A DNA stretch of 64,000 nt from a bacterium OL-1 (GTDB lineage Bacteria > Actinomycetota > Coriobacteriia > Coriobacteriales > Atopobiaceae). This document shows, in pieces, positions 11,001 through 19,107 of the stretch. The notes under the pieces were generated by a model, which saw nothing but the letters and a program-made list of their open reading frames with translations, did no database searches and was not told the DNA's origin. Made by a program: the position numbers and the translations under genes. The stretch covers positions 62,001 through 126,000 of the forward strand of contig LM994624.1 of the NCBI GenBank assembly GCA_000752675.2, read 5' to 3'. Position 1 is the stretch's first letter. The number at the start of each line of letters is the position of its first letter.

Positions 11001-13950
11001 CATTTGCGGCGATGTTCCTGCCAGAGCCCGTACCGGTTGCCCAGAGCGCCGTAGCGTCCTGCCCGTCCACGACGTTAGCCTCGGCGTAGCTCTGATAGCG
11101 AGACATGCCCTCGGAGAGCGTGACCGCAGCCTCTACCTGGGACTCGCTCGCCTCGCCCCTCGTAGCATGAAGCTCGAGCACCTTCCACCACTTCTCGGTC
11201 TTGGCACCGTTCACGACTTTGATGGCCTTGGCCTCCACGGGCGAGGAGAGCGAGATGTTCTGGCTGGGGTCACCGTTCACGTTGCCCACCTCGTGCCACT
11301 GGTCATCTGCGCCCTGGTAGTACGCCATACCGGAGGCAATCGCGTCGCCAGAGTCCTGCTTGAAGACGATGCTCCCAATAGTCTTGGCACCATCGAAGGC
11401 CACTACCACAGCAGCGCCCTCGACGGTGTAGTCCTTGCCCTGCGCATTCTTAAACCATCCGTAGGTGCCATCTTGGGCGTCACTTGCCGAGGTGGGACTG
11501 CCGTAGCCGGTGTCGACCTGGTTCTCGAGCGAGACGGTGCCGGTGTAGACCGCCGGATCCTCGTCTGCCGCCTGGTTGATTGCGATCTCCTTGATGGTGG
11601 GCCAGGCGTCCTTCTCGTTGTCCTGCGTCGCCACGATGCGCACGCCATAAGCGTTGGCAATGCCCAGGCCCTCGGCCTTCACAACCTGGCCCGTCTCGTC
11701 TGTGTGGCCTTCGATGTCATGCCAGGTGGTACCATCGAACCACTGCAGCTTGGCGTGGTCCATGAAGTCCTTGCCATCCCCCTGGGTGAAGCTCACGCTC
11801 TCGAGAGTGAAGGGACGCGTCTTGGTGAGCCCAAAGTAGGTGCCTGCCGTGAGCTTGTTGGGCGACTTGTAGATGACGCTTGTCGAGGTGTCTCCGTCAT
11901 AGGCATTGGAAGTGTCGCCGGCGGGGGCATCGGTGCGGTTGGTCACAAAGCGGGTGATATCGGCGTTGGGGTTGGACGCAAGCTCTGCCTGGTCCGCCAC
12001 GTAGTCTGCCAGGGCATTGACAGTAGGCGTAACGTAGGCCTTGCCCACGCGGGCATACTCGGTGTGGTTCACGTAGTGGTAGCCGTGGCCGTTGGCGGCC
12101 TCCAGGGACGCCGTTGCCGTAGAGTGGTGCGAGAGGAGCCCCGTGGTGTCTCCAGCGAGCTGTGCGCGAAGCGCCGCGAGGTCGGAGAGGGCTGCGGTGG
12201 TGAGGTCCTCCCAGGTCTCGACCCAAGGGCTCATCTGGTTGAGCATGGCCTCATTGCCCGCGTTTGCCTTGTAGTCGCGCGCGGTCTGGCGGAGGTCCGA
12301 GAAGACCTTCTCCATTGCAGCGATGTCATCCGTGGTAACGCTGCCAGCGGAGAGCTTGGCCTGGAAGCTCGTAAGCTGGTCCTTGATGGCCGCCGACTCG
12401 CCGTTCTCCCAGGTGGTGCCGCCGCCGTACATGCGGAGCATGTTGCGGGAGAGCTCGCAGAGCGCGTCGGAGCCCTTGGTGGCAACGGGAGAGTTGTGGT
12501 CGACGTAGGAGTAGGAGTCCTCCCAGGCCTGATCGGCTCGGCCGTAGCCCTGCCACAGGTTCCAGGTGAAGTCCGCGTTCATGAAGATTGCCTGCTTGGA
12601 AGGCTCAGACTGCTGCATGGGGTTGAGTACCACGCCCTCGACGCTGCCGGGGGTAACATCAGAGCCCAGGAAGTTCTGGTAGCCGCCCATGTGCAGGGCG
12701 TCCTTGTCGTTGTCGGAGCAGGGCCAGTTGATCCACATGAAAGGCGAGCGCCCAGAGTTGGCCTTGAAGCGCGTGGCAAAGCCGTTGTCGATCTTGCCCC
12801 ACACCTGGTTGCCGGTGTTGACCACCTGGATGTTCTCAGGGAGGTTGCCGTACCAGGATTCGCCGGCGCCCATGTAGTTGACGGGGCAGAAGATGATTGT
12901 GTCCTTGAGGCCGGGGTACTTAAGCGAGCCGTCCTCGTTGGCAGCCTTCTGCTGGTCGTGAATCCAGGCGGTCATGTCGATGAGGAGCCTGGTGTAGAGC
13001 GCGGAACCCTGGTTGCCCGCGTCGTCGGCGAGAATGGCAATCTGCCGCACGCCGTGGTCCATAACCTGCTGGAACTTTGCCTTAAGGGTGGCTACGGAGC
13101 TGTCGTAGTTGGAGGACGTGATGGGGTTGCTCATGAAGGGGTGAAGCGCGTAGACAAAGCGGCACTTGGAGTCGTTGCCCGCCTTGGCAAGCGGATCGAT
13201 CTTCTCGCGCAGCTCGTCCTCGGTGTAGAGGTCACGCCAGTTGGAGTTGTGCTTGGAATCGTCCTTGGGCGCGTACACGTAGGCGTTGAGCTTGTAGTAG
13301 CCGCCCCAGGTCATGAGGTTCACGCGGTCCTCGGTGCTCCAGGGGTCACCGTAGTAGCCCTCGATGAAGCCGCGGGTCTTAACGTCGGCGTAGTCGCAGA
13401 TGGTAAACGCGCGCAGCGTGGCACCGTCGGTCTGCTGGAGGATCTGGTAGAGCGTCGTGAGGCCGTAGTAGGCCGCGTCGGTGCTGTTGCCCAGCACGAT
13501 CAGCTGGTCGGCGCCGTCGCCAGCGGGAACGGAGGCGAGAAGGTAGGCGTCGGTCTTGTCGAAAAGACCATCAGCTACGGCAAGGGAGCCGGTCTCGACG
13601 AGCTGGTCTACGTAGGCGTCAACGGCACCGCCGGACCCCTTCACGCCCACAAGAATCGAGGTCGTTCCGCGTGACGTGGGCACGGACTCGGAACCAGCAG
13701 CAGTCATGCCCTTGAGCGCGAGAACCTCGGCCAAGCGGGCTTGGGTCTCGGCGTCAATGCCGTCTTCGACAACGGTCGTGACGGTCGAACGCAGGGTCTG
13801 CGTGCCGCCTGCATAGACGACGCTGTGCGGCGTGGGATAGATCTGGTAGGTCTCATCCGCGAGCGCACGCGTGGGGGCAAGGGCGACCCCCGGCACAATA
13901 AGCGCCATGGCGGCGAGAAGGCCCAGCACCCTCGTATGGATTGACCTCAT
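8020..13950 (-). CDS. Secreted wall-anchored GH84 beta-N-acetylglucosaminidase
   Basis: 1976 residues. Signal peptide MRSIHTRVLGLLAAMALIVP ending near TRALA. The GH84 N-domain is followed by the catalytic barrel (GFIEGYYGDPWSTEDRVNLM; LNAYVYAPKDDSKHN) with the substrate-assisted catalytic Asp pair in AILADDAG (about 309-310). A helical GH84 C-domain, at least three F5/8-type (CBM32-like) modules and about five FIVAR-type helical repeats follow. The C-terminus has TPNTGD, a hydrophobic segment and RLRRRA, a sortase signal with Thr instead of Leu. The ATG at 13950 is preferred over the one 15 bases upstream because GGAG lies five bases before it. Relatives include clostridial NagH/NagJ and bifidobacterial enzymes removing GlcNAc from mucin or hyaluronan-type glycans. 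Exact substrate is not decided by sequence. Confidence 0.93.
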   Translation of the reverse strand: MRSIHTRVLGLLAAMALIVPGVALAPTRALADETYQIYPTPHSVVYAGGTQTLRSTVTTVVEDGIDAETQARLAEVLALKGMTAAGSESVPTSRGTTSILVGVKGSGGAVDAYVDQLVETGSLAVADGLFDKTDAYLLASVPAGDGADQLIVLGNSTDAAYYGLTTLYQILQQTDGATLRAFTICDYADVKTRGFIEGYYGDPWSTEDRVNLMTWGGYYKLNAYVYAPKDDSKHNSNWRDLYTEDELREKIDPLAKAGNDSKCRFVYALHPFMSNPITSSNYDSSVATLKAKFQQVMDHGVRQIAILADDAGNQGSALYTRLLIDMTAWIHDQQKAANEDGSLKYPGLKDTIIFCPVNYMGAGESWYGNLPENIQVVNTGNQVWGKIDNGFATRFKANSGRSPFMWINWPCSDNDKDALHMGGYQNFLGSDVTPGSVEGVVLNPMQQSEPSKQAIFMNADFTWNLWQGYGRADQAWEDSYSYVDHNSPVATKGSDALCELSRNMLRMYGGGTTWENGESAAIKDQLTSFQAKLSAGSVTTDDIAAMEKVFSDLRQTARDYKANAGNEAMLNQMSPWVETWEDLTTAALSDLAALRAQLAGDTTGLLSHHSTATASLEAANGHGYHYVNHTEYARVGKAYVTPTVNALADYVADQAELASNPNADITRFVTNRTDAPAGDTSNAYDGDTSTSVIYKSPNKLTAGTYFGLTKTRPFTLESVSFTQGDGKDFMDHAKLQWFDGTTWHDIEGHTDETGQVVKAEGLGIANAYGVRIVATQDNEKDAWPTIKEIAINQAADEDPAVYTGTVSLENQVDTGYGSPTSASDAQDGTYGWFKNAQGKDYTVEGAAVVVAFDGAKTIGSIVFKQDSGDAIASGMAYYQGADDQWHEVGNVNGDPSQNISLSSPVEAKAIKVVNGAKTEKWWKVLELHATRGEASESQVEAAVTLSEGMSRYQSYAEANVVDGQDATALWATGTGSGRNIAANDAVTITFSQPKSVGSVRIVQGNKPNGSGVGDTLEGGVLEVQGEGADTWEKVADVTSATSQTLEFSEREVRAIRIRATRDTNGWWVLNEVTASKGTPTNLGTIRTNIEGVSLSASAKNGTVTLSDGTVAFAGGSFLAVDLGAMRNGVTIDAGKSAIPAGASLVYSQNALEWTEFDASAAPVAARFVGVRATGDAQVAFKGFSASYARKTEPSFVGKTGAVGAFEAAKLFDGNVTTTYKNNHGPNAGDTVTFDLGQERVIHSIAYYVPETSFDYIRNAVVEVARTAGAAEWTPVLKINGDEIVPNEFDTSTAKTAAWLTHDSQNPGNMYTANPKTSATQGNQSDPNGTDELDVTARYVRIRFTGTYTQRWVEIGELLINGGEYVSPYGDADVVSTSVEQPGMSPANLIDGKTSTAWAPSSDSGSVTYHVSEPLSTNGAPKQGVRIVSSGTPSNATVTATVYTSDTYDDTEKIELGRLDQPIAEFTFARAATARTVPFSAVKDITVSWQGAKPQVAEVFVLEEATAADKAALTEAYNAAKGTDTSSWTSDSRASFEAAIENAKSALEAANATQSYVDSAQASLESALAAKVERYTGVELPELVAEHVSNDDGTYSMGSYQAYTEAYDAAAAALEAADNLSQADGDALAASLKAARDALAFDKTGADRAGQAVRDAEVIFSPGAYTTSTRDQYDSALAALKGLLANEATTPGELMSATDALLASEGELVDAAGLVAERGEFGKTSAGGYTAESYAAYQKAYDDSAAVLEAGTAEEVATATAALREAKAALVAYDLDAIVADAESLSEDDYTVASWAPFAQALATAKAEHDPAQSRDLGQAVIDARANLVSVVALREAIAAAEAVDSAAYTADSAAALDAAADAGRALLDSGTAEEIEAARVAIANALRDLAPAEPAEGGDTHAPSEGGADTGNAGLTVPGSNNDTSGTTLGTGTANPASKGQGTPNTGDDTSPALVLGALLSAGAVLAVAGRLRRRA

Positions 13951-13971
13951 CTTCTCTCCTTGCATAGTGAG

Positions 13972-14003
13972 GCGCGCGGGACGAAGCGGGCCATCCCGCG
14001 CGC
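13972..14003 (-). terminator. Hairpin between GH20 and GH84 genes
   Basis: A 10-bp stem GCGCGCGGGA / TCCCGCGCGC with a 12-base loop lies in the 69-base gap. There is no T-tract, so it may be a processing or partial termination site rather than a strong terminator. Confidence 0.55.
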
Positions 14004-14019
14004 ACGGGCTTCCATGCGC

Positions 14020-17000
14020 CTACGAGCGCTTCTTGCGAATCACGATGCCAGCGGCGACAAGTGCTGCCGCAGCAGCCACCAGCAGCGCCACAAACGCCAC
14101 GGGCGGAAGGGCGTCTCCCGCGTTGGGCAGAGAGGAGCCCTTGGATGCCGTTATTCCGGGCGCGGTGGTGCCGGCCGCGGCGGCCTTGTCCGAGGTGGCA
14201 TCCGTACCGGTGGAGGAACCGCCCTCGCTGTTGCCCTGGTTGCTCTGGTTGCCCTGGTTGTCAGGGTTATCGGGCGCCTGGGGGTCAGAGGGGTCGACAG
14301 GATCGCTCGGGGCATCCGGGCCTGCGGGATCAACGGGATCCGAAGGATCGACAGGCGTATCGGGATCCGTGGGGGTGTCGGGGTCGGTGGGTGCGTCGGG
14401 GTCCGTGGGCTCATCCGGGTCGGCAGGATCCACGGGCGTCTCGCCAGCGGGAACAAGCGCAAGCATTGCCGAGCGCAGCGACGCCTTGGCGGCACTTACG
14501 TCCTCGAGCGCGGGTGCGCCAGAGGCCAGCAACTCCTTGGCGGAAGCCATCTCCTGCTGCAGGAGCTTCCAGCCCTCGGCCTCGTAGGCCTTCTCGTCCA
14601 GGCTGCCAGCCTGCTCGACGAGGGCGCTCAGGCCGTCGATGTCGACCGTGATGTCCACGTAGCGAACGCGAATCTCGGCGGCGCTCGCAAACTTGTTCCT
14701 GTTCTGCGCGCTGGTTCCATCGGTGGTGATGAAGTACAGACGCACGTTGGTCACGTTATCCGCAGGGGCATCGAAGGTGATGGTCTTTGCGCCGGTGGAA
14801 GACTCGAGCGTCCCGGAGGCAACGGTCTTGTAGACGGGCTCAGCCGCGCCTTCTGTCGCCGGTGACACGCCATTGTCCTGGGTGCGCACGTCGACGCGGT
14901 ACTGGAGCAGGCGACCGTTCGTCGCGTCGCTGCGCGGCACGTAGACCACGGCATCGACGGTGCGCGGCTGGTCAAGCGCCACGTCGATCCAGTGAGGCAT
15001 GGTGTTGTCGGCTGCCCCCTGCCATTGTGAGTGCCAGAAGCTCCCCTCGTCGCCATCGATGGCGGCAGCGGCAGGCCCGTTGGGCCTGGTCTCCCCGTTG
15101 AGCTCCTCGGAGCAGGCCGTCACACCCGTGAGCTTGGCAAAGAGGTCGCTCGCAGTGCGTGTCTCGAGCCCGTTGATAGCGGCTTGCAGGGACTCTGCAT
15201 AGAGGTCAACGGTCGCCTGCTGGGCCTTGGGAAGACCGCGCACCACATTGTCGCGTGCCGACGTGAGCGCGGCAACGCTCTGGGTGGTGTAGTCGTTCAG
15301 GTCCGCAGGGATAAGGGCGAGAAGTGCGTCAACGCGGGCATAGCTGGCACCCTCGTAGTCAAGCTGAGCAATGCGGGCGTCGAGCTGCTCCTTGAGCGAC
15401 GCCGCCTCGTCGGCCGAGGGGTTAACGGCGTCCACGACCTCACGGGCACGGGCAACCAGCTCTGCGAGCTGGGCGTCGTTTGCCTCCGCAAGGATGCCAG
15501 AGGCCACAACGAGGGACTGGTCAAGCGCCACGGTGCTGGCAAAGCTCGCCGCGCGAGTCAGGCGCACGTTGTCAACGTAACCCTTGGAGGAGTTGGTCTT
15601 GCTGCCAATGCGCTCGACGGGAAACATGCAGGTGGCCTTGAGCTTGGTGTCGGCATCGGTGCCAAGTTGCTCGATAAGCTCGCCGTTCACATAGAGGGAC
15701 ACCTTGTTCTTCTCGTTCTTGAACTCGAGATCGACCCAGGTGCCTACTGGCAGCTCGTAATCGAAGGAGTAATCGTGGTTCTCGCGCGTGATGCCCACCT
15801 TGCCCGTGGAGCCCTGAACAGCCTTGATCTGGCCGTAGTCGCTCTCGAAGAGGACCTGGTCGGAGGTATCGGGGCTTGTGCGCTTGACCTTCACGCGCAG
15901 GTCGTTGCCAAGGCCGGCGGTCTTGAGCGTGGAGTCCTCGCTCACGCTCACGTAGCTCTGGCCACCCTCGAGCGAGAGGGCCTTGACGCCATCAATGGTG
16001 ACGAGCCGGGCGTTTGCGCCCTTGGCCAGGTCGTTTCCGTTACCCGAGGCATCCGAGAGGTCGTCCAGGCTCCAATGCGCGATCACACCGTCCTCGTTGG
16101 CTGTGGTCTCATAGCCAAAGTCGGTCTGCGGGGCCGCGCCCACAGATGCCACCGCCGCACGAGCAGTGGCAAGGTCGCGCGAGCCCTTGCCCCACGCCGC
16201 AGAGGCGTAGAGACCGGCGGACTGGTCGATGAGCTGGTAGACGTCGAACTGTGAGACGCCGTTCTCGCGCTTGCCGCACATGTCATTCCACACGGCAAAG
16301 GACCCGCCCAGCATCTGGGCGTCACCCGCAGGGATGGTCACGTTGCCCATGGTGTTGATGGCCCCGTTGTAGACGGTGTTGGCGTCGAGCCCGGTGCTGT
16401 GGTAGTAGCCACCGTTGGGCACGATGTAGTACTTGGAGTCGAGGGAGTCGATAAGGCCAAAGCCAAGGTCGTACATCTCCTTGGCGTCCGCCCAGCCAGT
16501 GCTCCAGATGTTCATCTCACGGCGCTCGCCGTTGGGGCCCGTGCCAGAGACCGCCACGGAGCCCTTGATGTGGGTGAGGCTGCCCCACACGCGAGCGGTA
16601 CGACCGGAGTCCTCGGCATAGGTGAACAGGTCGTTCACGAAGGTGCGGTACGCGTCGCCATTGGCCTCGAACTCGTCCGCGCCAATATGGATGGTGGTCT
16701 GGGCATCAAAGACGGGGTTTTCGCCCGTGGTGTACTCGTCCCAGATGGAGAGCGCAAAGGCGAGGGAGTCGTCGTACTTGTCGCCAAGGAGGTTGAGGTG
16801 GTCGTTGCCGCGGCGCGTGGCCGAGGTGGGAGTACGCAGGTCGGGGCGCACCTTGGTGAGCGCCAGCGAGTGGGCCGGCATGTCGAACTCGGGGACCACG
16901 TTCACGCCCATGGCGCGGGAGTCCGTGATGAACTGGCGGAACTCGTCCTTGGTGTAGAAGACGTCCGTCGAGGTGAGGTCGGCCTTGTTGAGGCCACCGT

Positions 17001-18972
17001 TGCCGCCTGCCTTGACGTCTGACTCCAGGCGGAAGCCCGAGTAGGCCTGGTCGATGGTCTCGTTGGTGTACTCCTCGACCCAGATGTAGTTGTCTGAGAG
17101 GTGCACCTGGAAGTCGTTCATCTTGTACCAGGAGAGCTCTTGGGACATCTGGCGCAGCCAGTCCATCGAGAAGGTCTTGCGTCCCACGTCCAGGATGAGA
17201 CCGCGCACCTTGTAGAGCGGGTAGTCGCGGGCGGTGCCGCAGGCGATGGTGCCGTTGCCCGAGGACTTGAGTGCCTGAAGGATGGTGCGGGTGGACCAGT
17301 AGGAACCGGTCTGGGTGCAGGCGGTGGTCACGACCTTGTCGGTGACCTCCATGAGATAGCCCTCATCCTGGAGACCCAGGGACTCGTCGGAAGTGAGAGC
17401 GAGAACAACGTCGCCCGCCCCAGCGGTGGAGGCGTCTCCCCTCTCGACGGATAGCTTGCCGCCAAAGAGGTCGGCGTAGTCTGCCGCGAGCGCCTCGGCG
17501 GTGGACCTGAGGGAGTCGTCCGCGTAGAGCACCCGAGAACCCATGGCGAAGGAGCCCGTTGTTCCCTTCCACTCGCGGAGCTCGGGAACAACGGTGGGCG
17601 CGGGGTTGTCGCCGGCGGCCTTCTGGTAGGCGCCAGGCACGGTGATGGTGAACTCCTTGAACTGGTAGTCGCCCGTCTCCTTGTTGGTGGCCTTGAAGGA
17701 GACCTTCACCTGGGTGTCAACAACGGGCTGGTAGATGGGGATGTTGCCGCTCTCGTCCTGCGCACCTATGACCTGCTCGTAATCGGTGCCGTTGTAGGCG
17801 GCCTCGATCTTCTCGGAGGCGGGGATGGTCACCTTGAGCGTGGTGTCGCCCTTCTTGGGTGCCTCCACCTCGATAGCGTCGAGCATGCCCTGCACGGTGT
17901 CCGTTGTAGCAGTGGGCTCGCCGCCATAGACCTCCATCTCGTAGAGAGACACGGTACCCCAGGCGGCACCGCCGTCGGGGTCCGCGTGGGTGCTGCCGGT
18001 GATGAGCAGGCGGACGAAGCGAGCCTGCTTGACCTCGTCGAGCCTGATGGTGTCGGTGGTGCTTTCGGGATGGCCGTCCTTGGTGTAGACGTCGGTCCAT
18101 CCGTCATCGGTGGCGGGGGCCGTCTCACCCGTGGCAATCTGGAGCTTGTAGCCGGTGGGCTTACGCTGCTCCCAGTAGAGCCTCACGGTCTTAACGTTGC
18201 GAAGCTGTCCCAGATCCACGTAAATCCAATGGGAGGTGTTCTCGGGGTCGTCCGAATTTGCGCTTGCCCAACGGCTAGCTTTGGTCGAGGTGTCGCCGTC
18301 GAAGGCCTTGTCTGCAGTGAACTGCGTGCCGGACTCGACGCTGTCTGCCTGGGCACTCTTGCCCTCGGCGACGTTGGCCGAGGGGTCCTGCGGCGCCGCA
18401 AGCTGGTGGTCGAAGACCTCGAGCTCGTAGATGGAGACGGTATCCCACTCCACGCCGCCGTCGGGGTCCGTCGCGGTGAAGGAGTCTATGTAGAGACGCA
18501 CGTAGCGGGCTCTGACAGCGTTCGTGAGGTTGATCACGTCCGTTGTCGACGCGGGTCTGTCGGAGGAGACGTGGGCGTTCTTCCAAGCATCGCTTGCGAC
18601 ACCCGGAGCAGTCTCTCCGGTTGCGTACTGAATCCGGTAGGCCGTGGCCTTGCGGTTCTCCCAGAAGACCTTCACTGACGCAACGTTCTTCTCGGCACCA
18701 AGGTCCACGTAGATCCAGTGGGCCCCGCCGCCTGAGTCACGGTCGCTTCCCCACCTGGAGGTGCGACTGGTCTCGTCACCATCCGTGGCGTTTGAGGCGC
18801 GTACAGAGTCCGCCTCCTGGCTGTCGGCAACGGCAGTCTTGTTGAGCGCAAGGTCATCGCTGGGTGCAGCGGCCATCGCACGCACCGGAAGCAGCGCGAG
18901 CTGTGCGATGAGCGCGAGAAGCACGCAGGCGAGAAGCACCGCGCGCGCACGCGATTGGTAATGCCTGTCCAT
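14020..18972 (-). CDS. Secreted wall-anchored GH20 hexosaminidase or lacto-N-biosidase
   Basis: 1650 residues from the ATG at 18972, which has AGGAG five bases upstream. Order: signal peptide (to about AMAA), two F5/8 modules (about 40-350), an Ig-like segment, GH20b and the GH20 barrel (VRGLILDVGRKTFSMDWLRQ; VVPEFDMPAHS), with the catalytic Asp-Glu pair in IHIGADEFE (about 766-767). A LamG-like domain (HWSLDDLSDASGNGNDLAKG), FIVAR helices, another F5/8 module and a Pro/Asp repeat linker follow. The anchor is LPNAGD, a hydrophobic stretch and RKKRS. GH20 enzymes use the substrate acetamido group and release GlcNAc, GalNAc or lacto-N-biose. The architecture recalls bifidobacterial lacto-N-biosidase, but the specificity is inferred. 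It lies between GH2 and GH84 genes in the same direction. Confidence 0.92.
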   Translation of the reverse strand: MDRHYQSRARAVLLACVLLALIAQLALLPVRAMAAAPSDDLALNKTAVADSQEADSVRASNATDGDETSRTSRWGSDRDSGGGAHWIYVDLGAEKNVASVKVFWENRKATAYRIQYATGETAPGVASDAWKNAHVSSDRPASTTDVINLTNAVRARYVRLYIDSFTATDPDGGVEWDTVSIYELEVFDHQLAAPQDPSANVAEGKSAQADSVESGTQFTADKAFDGDTSTKASRWASANSDDPENTSHWIYVDLGQLRNVKTVRLYWEQRKPTGYKLQIATGETAPATDDGWTDVYTKDGHPESTTDTIRLDEVKQARFVRLLITGSTHADPDGGAAWGTVSLYEMEVYGGEPTATTDTVQGMLDAIEVEAPKKGDTTLKVTIPASEKIEAAYNGTDYEQVIGAQDESGNIPIYQPVVDTQVKVSFKATNKETGDYQFKEFTITVPGAYQKAAGDNPAPTVVPELREWKGTTGSFAMGSRVLYADDSLRSTAEALAADYADLFGGKLSVERGDASTAGAGDVVLALTSDESLGLQDEGYLMEVTDKVVTTACTQTGSYWSTRTILQALKSSGNGTIACGTARDYPLYKVRGLILDVGRKTFSMDWLRQMSQELSWYKMNDFQVHLSDNYIWVEEYTNETIDQAYSGFRLESDVKAGGNGGLNKADLTSTDVFYTKDEFRQFITDSRAMGVNVVPEFDMPAHSLALTKVRPDLRTPTSATRRGNDHLNLLGDKYDDSLAFALSIWDEYTTGENPVFDAQTTIHIGADEFEANGDAYRTFVNDLFTYAEDSGRTARVWGSLTHIKGSVAVSGTGPNGERREMNIWSTGWADAKEMYDLGFGLIDSLDSKYYIVPNGGYYHSTGLDANTVYNGAINTMGNVTIPAGDAQMLGGSFAVWNDMCGKRENGVSQFDVYQLIDQSAGLYASAAWGKGSRDLATARAAVASVGAAPQTDFGYETTANEDGVIAHWSLDDLSDASGNGNDLAKGANARLVTIDGVKALSLEGGQSYVSVSEDSTLKTAGLGNDLRVKVKRTSPDTSDQVLFESDYGQIKAVQGSTGKVGITRENHDYSFDYELPVGTWVDLEFKNEKNKVSLYVNGELIEQLGTDADTKLKATCMFPVERIGSKTNSSKGYVDNVRLTRAASFASTVALDQSLVVASGILAEANDAQLAELVARAREVVDAVNPSADEAASLKEQLDARIAQLDYEGASYARVDALLALIPADLNDYTTQSVAALTSARDNVVRGLPKAQQATVDLYAESLQAAINGLETRTASDLFAKLTGVTACSEELNGETRPNGPAAAAIDGDEGSFWHSQWQGAADNTMPHWIDVALDQPRTVDAVVYVPRSDATNGRLLQYRVDVRTQDNGVSPATEGAAEPVYKTVASGTLESSTGAKTITFDAPADNVTNVRLYFITTDGTSAQNRNKFASAAEIRVRYVDITVDIDGLSALVEQAGSLDEKAYEAEGWKLLQQEMASAKELLASGAPALEDVSAAKASLRSAMLALVPAGETPVDPADPDEPTDPDAPTDPDTPTDPDTPVDPSDPVDPAGPDAPSDPVDPSDPQAPDNPDNQGNQSNQGNSEGGSSTGTDATSDKAAAAGTTAPGITASKGSSLPNAGDALPPVAFVALLVAAAAALVAAGIVIRKKRS

Positions 18973-19060
18973 GTGGGCTCCTGTCCTTCCTGGTCTGGCA
19001 GGGGTTTGGTGCAGCAACGTGATTGCGTTGGCCAAATGGCGGGGTAGCCAACGGTCACAA

Positions 19061-19088
19061 GGGAGGGCGCCCGAAAAGGCGCCCTCCC
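19061..19088 (-). terminator. Hairpin after the GH2 gene
   Basis: An 11-bp stem (19061-19071 with 19078-19088) with a six-base loop CGAAAA. On the minus strand it is followed by TTGTG, a weak T-tract. It lies 20 bases past the GH2 stop. Confidence 0.6.
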
Positions 19089-19107
19089 AAGGTTGGGGGG
19101 GCAGAAA

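Noticed and set aside
11167-13674. 835-codon open frame opposite the GH84 gene
   Set aside because: It mirrors the GH84 gene in a high-GC sequence, lacks recognisable motifs and overlaps it completely.
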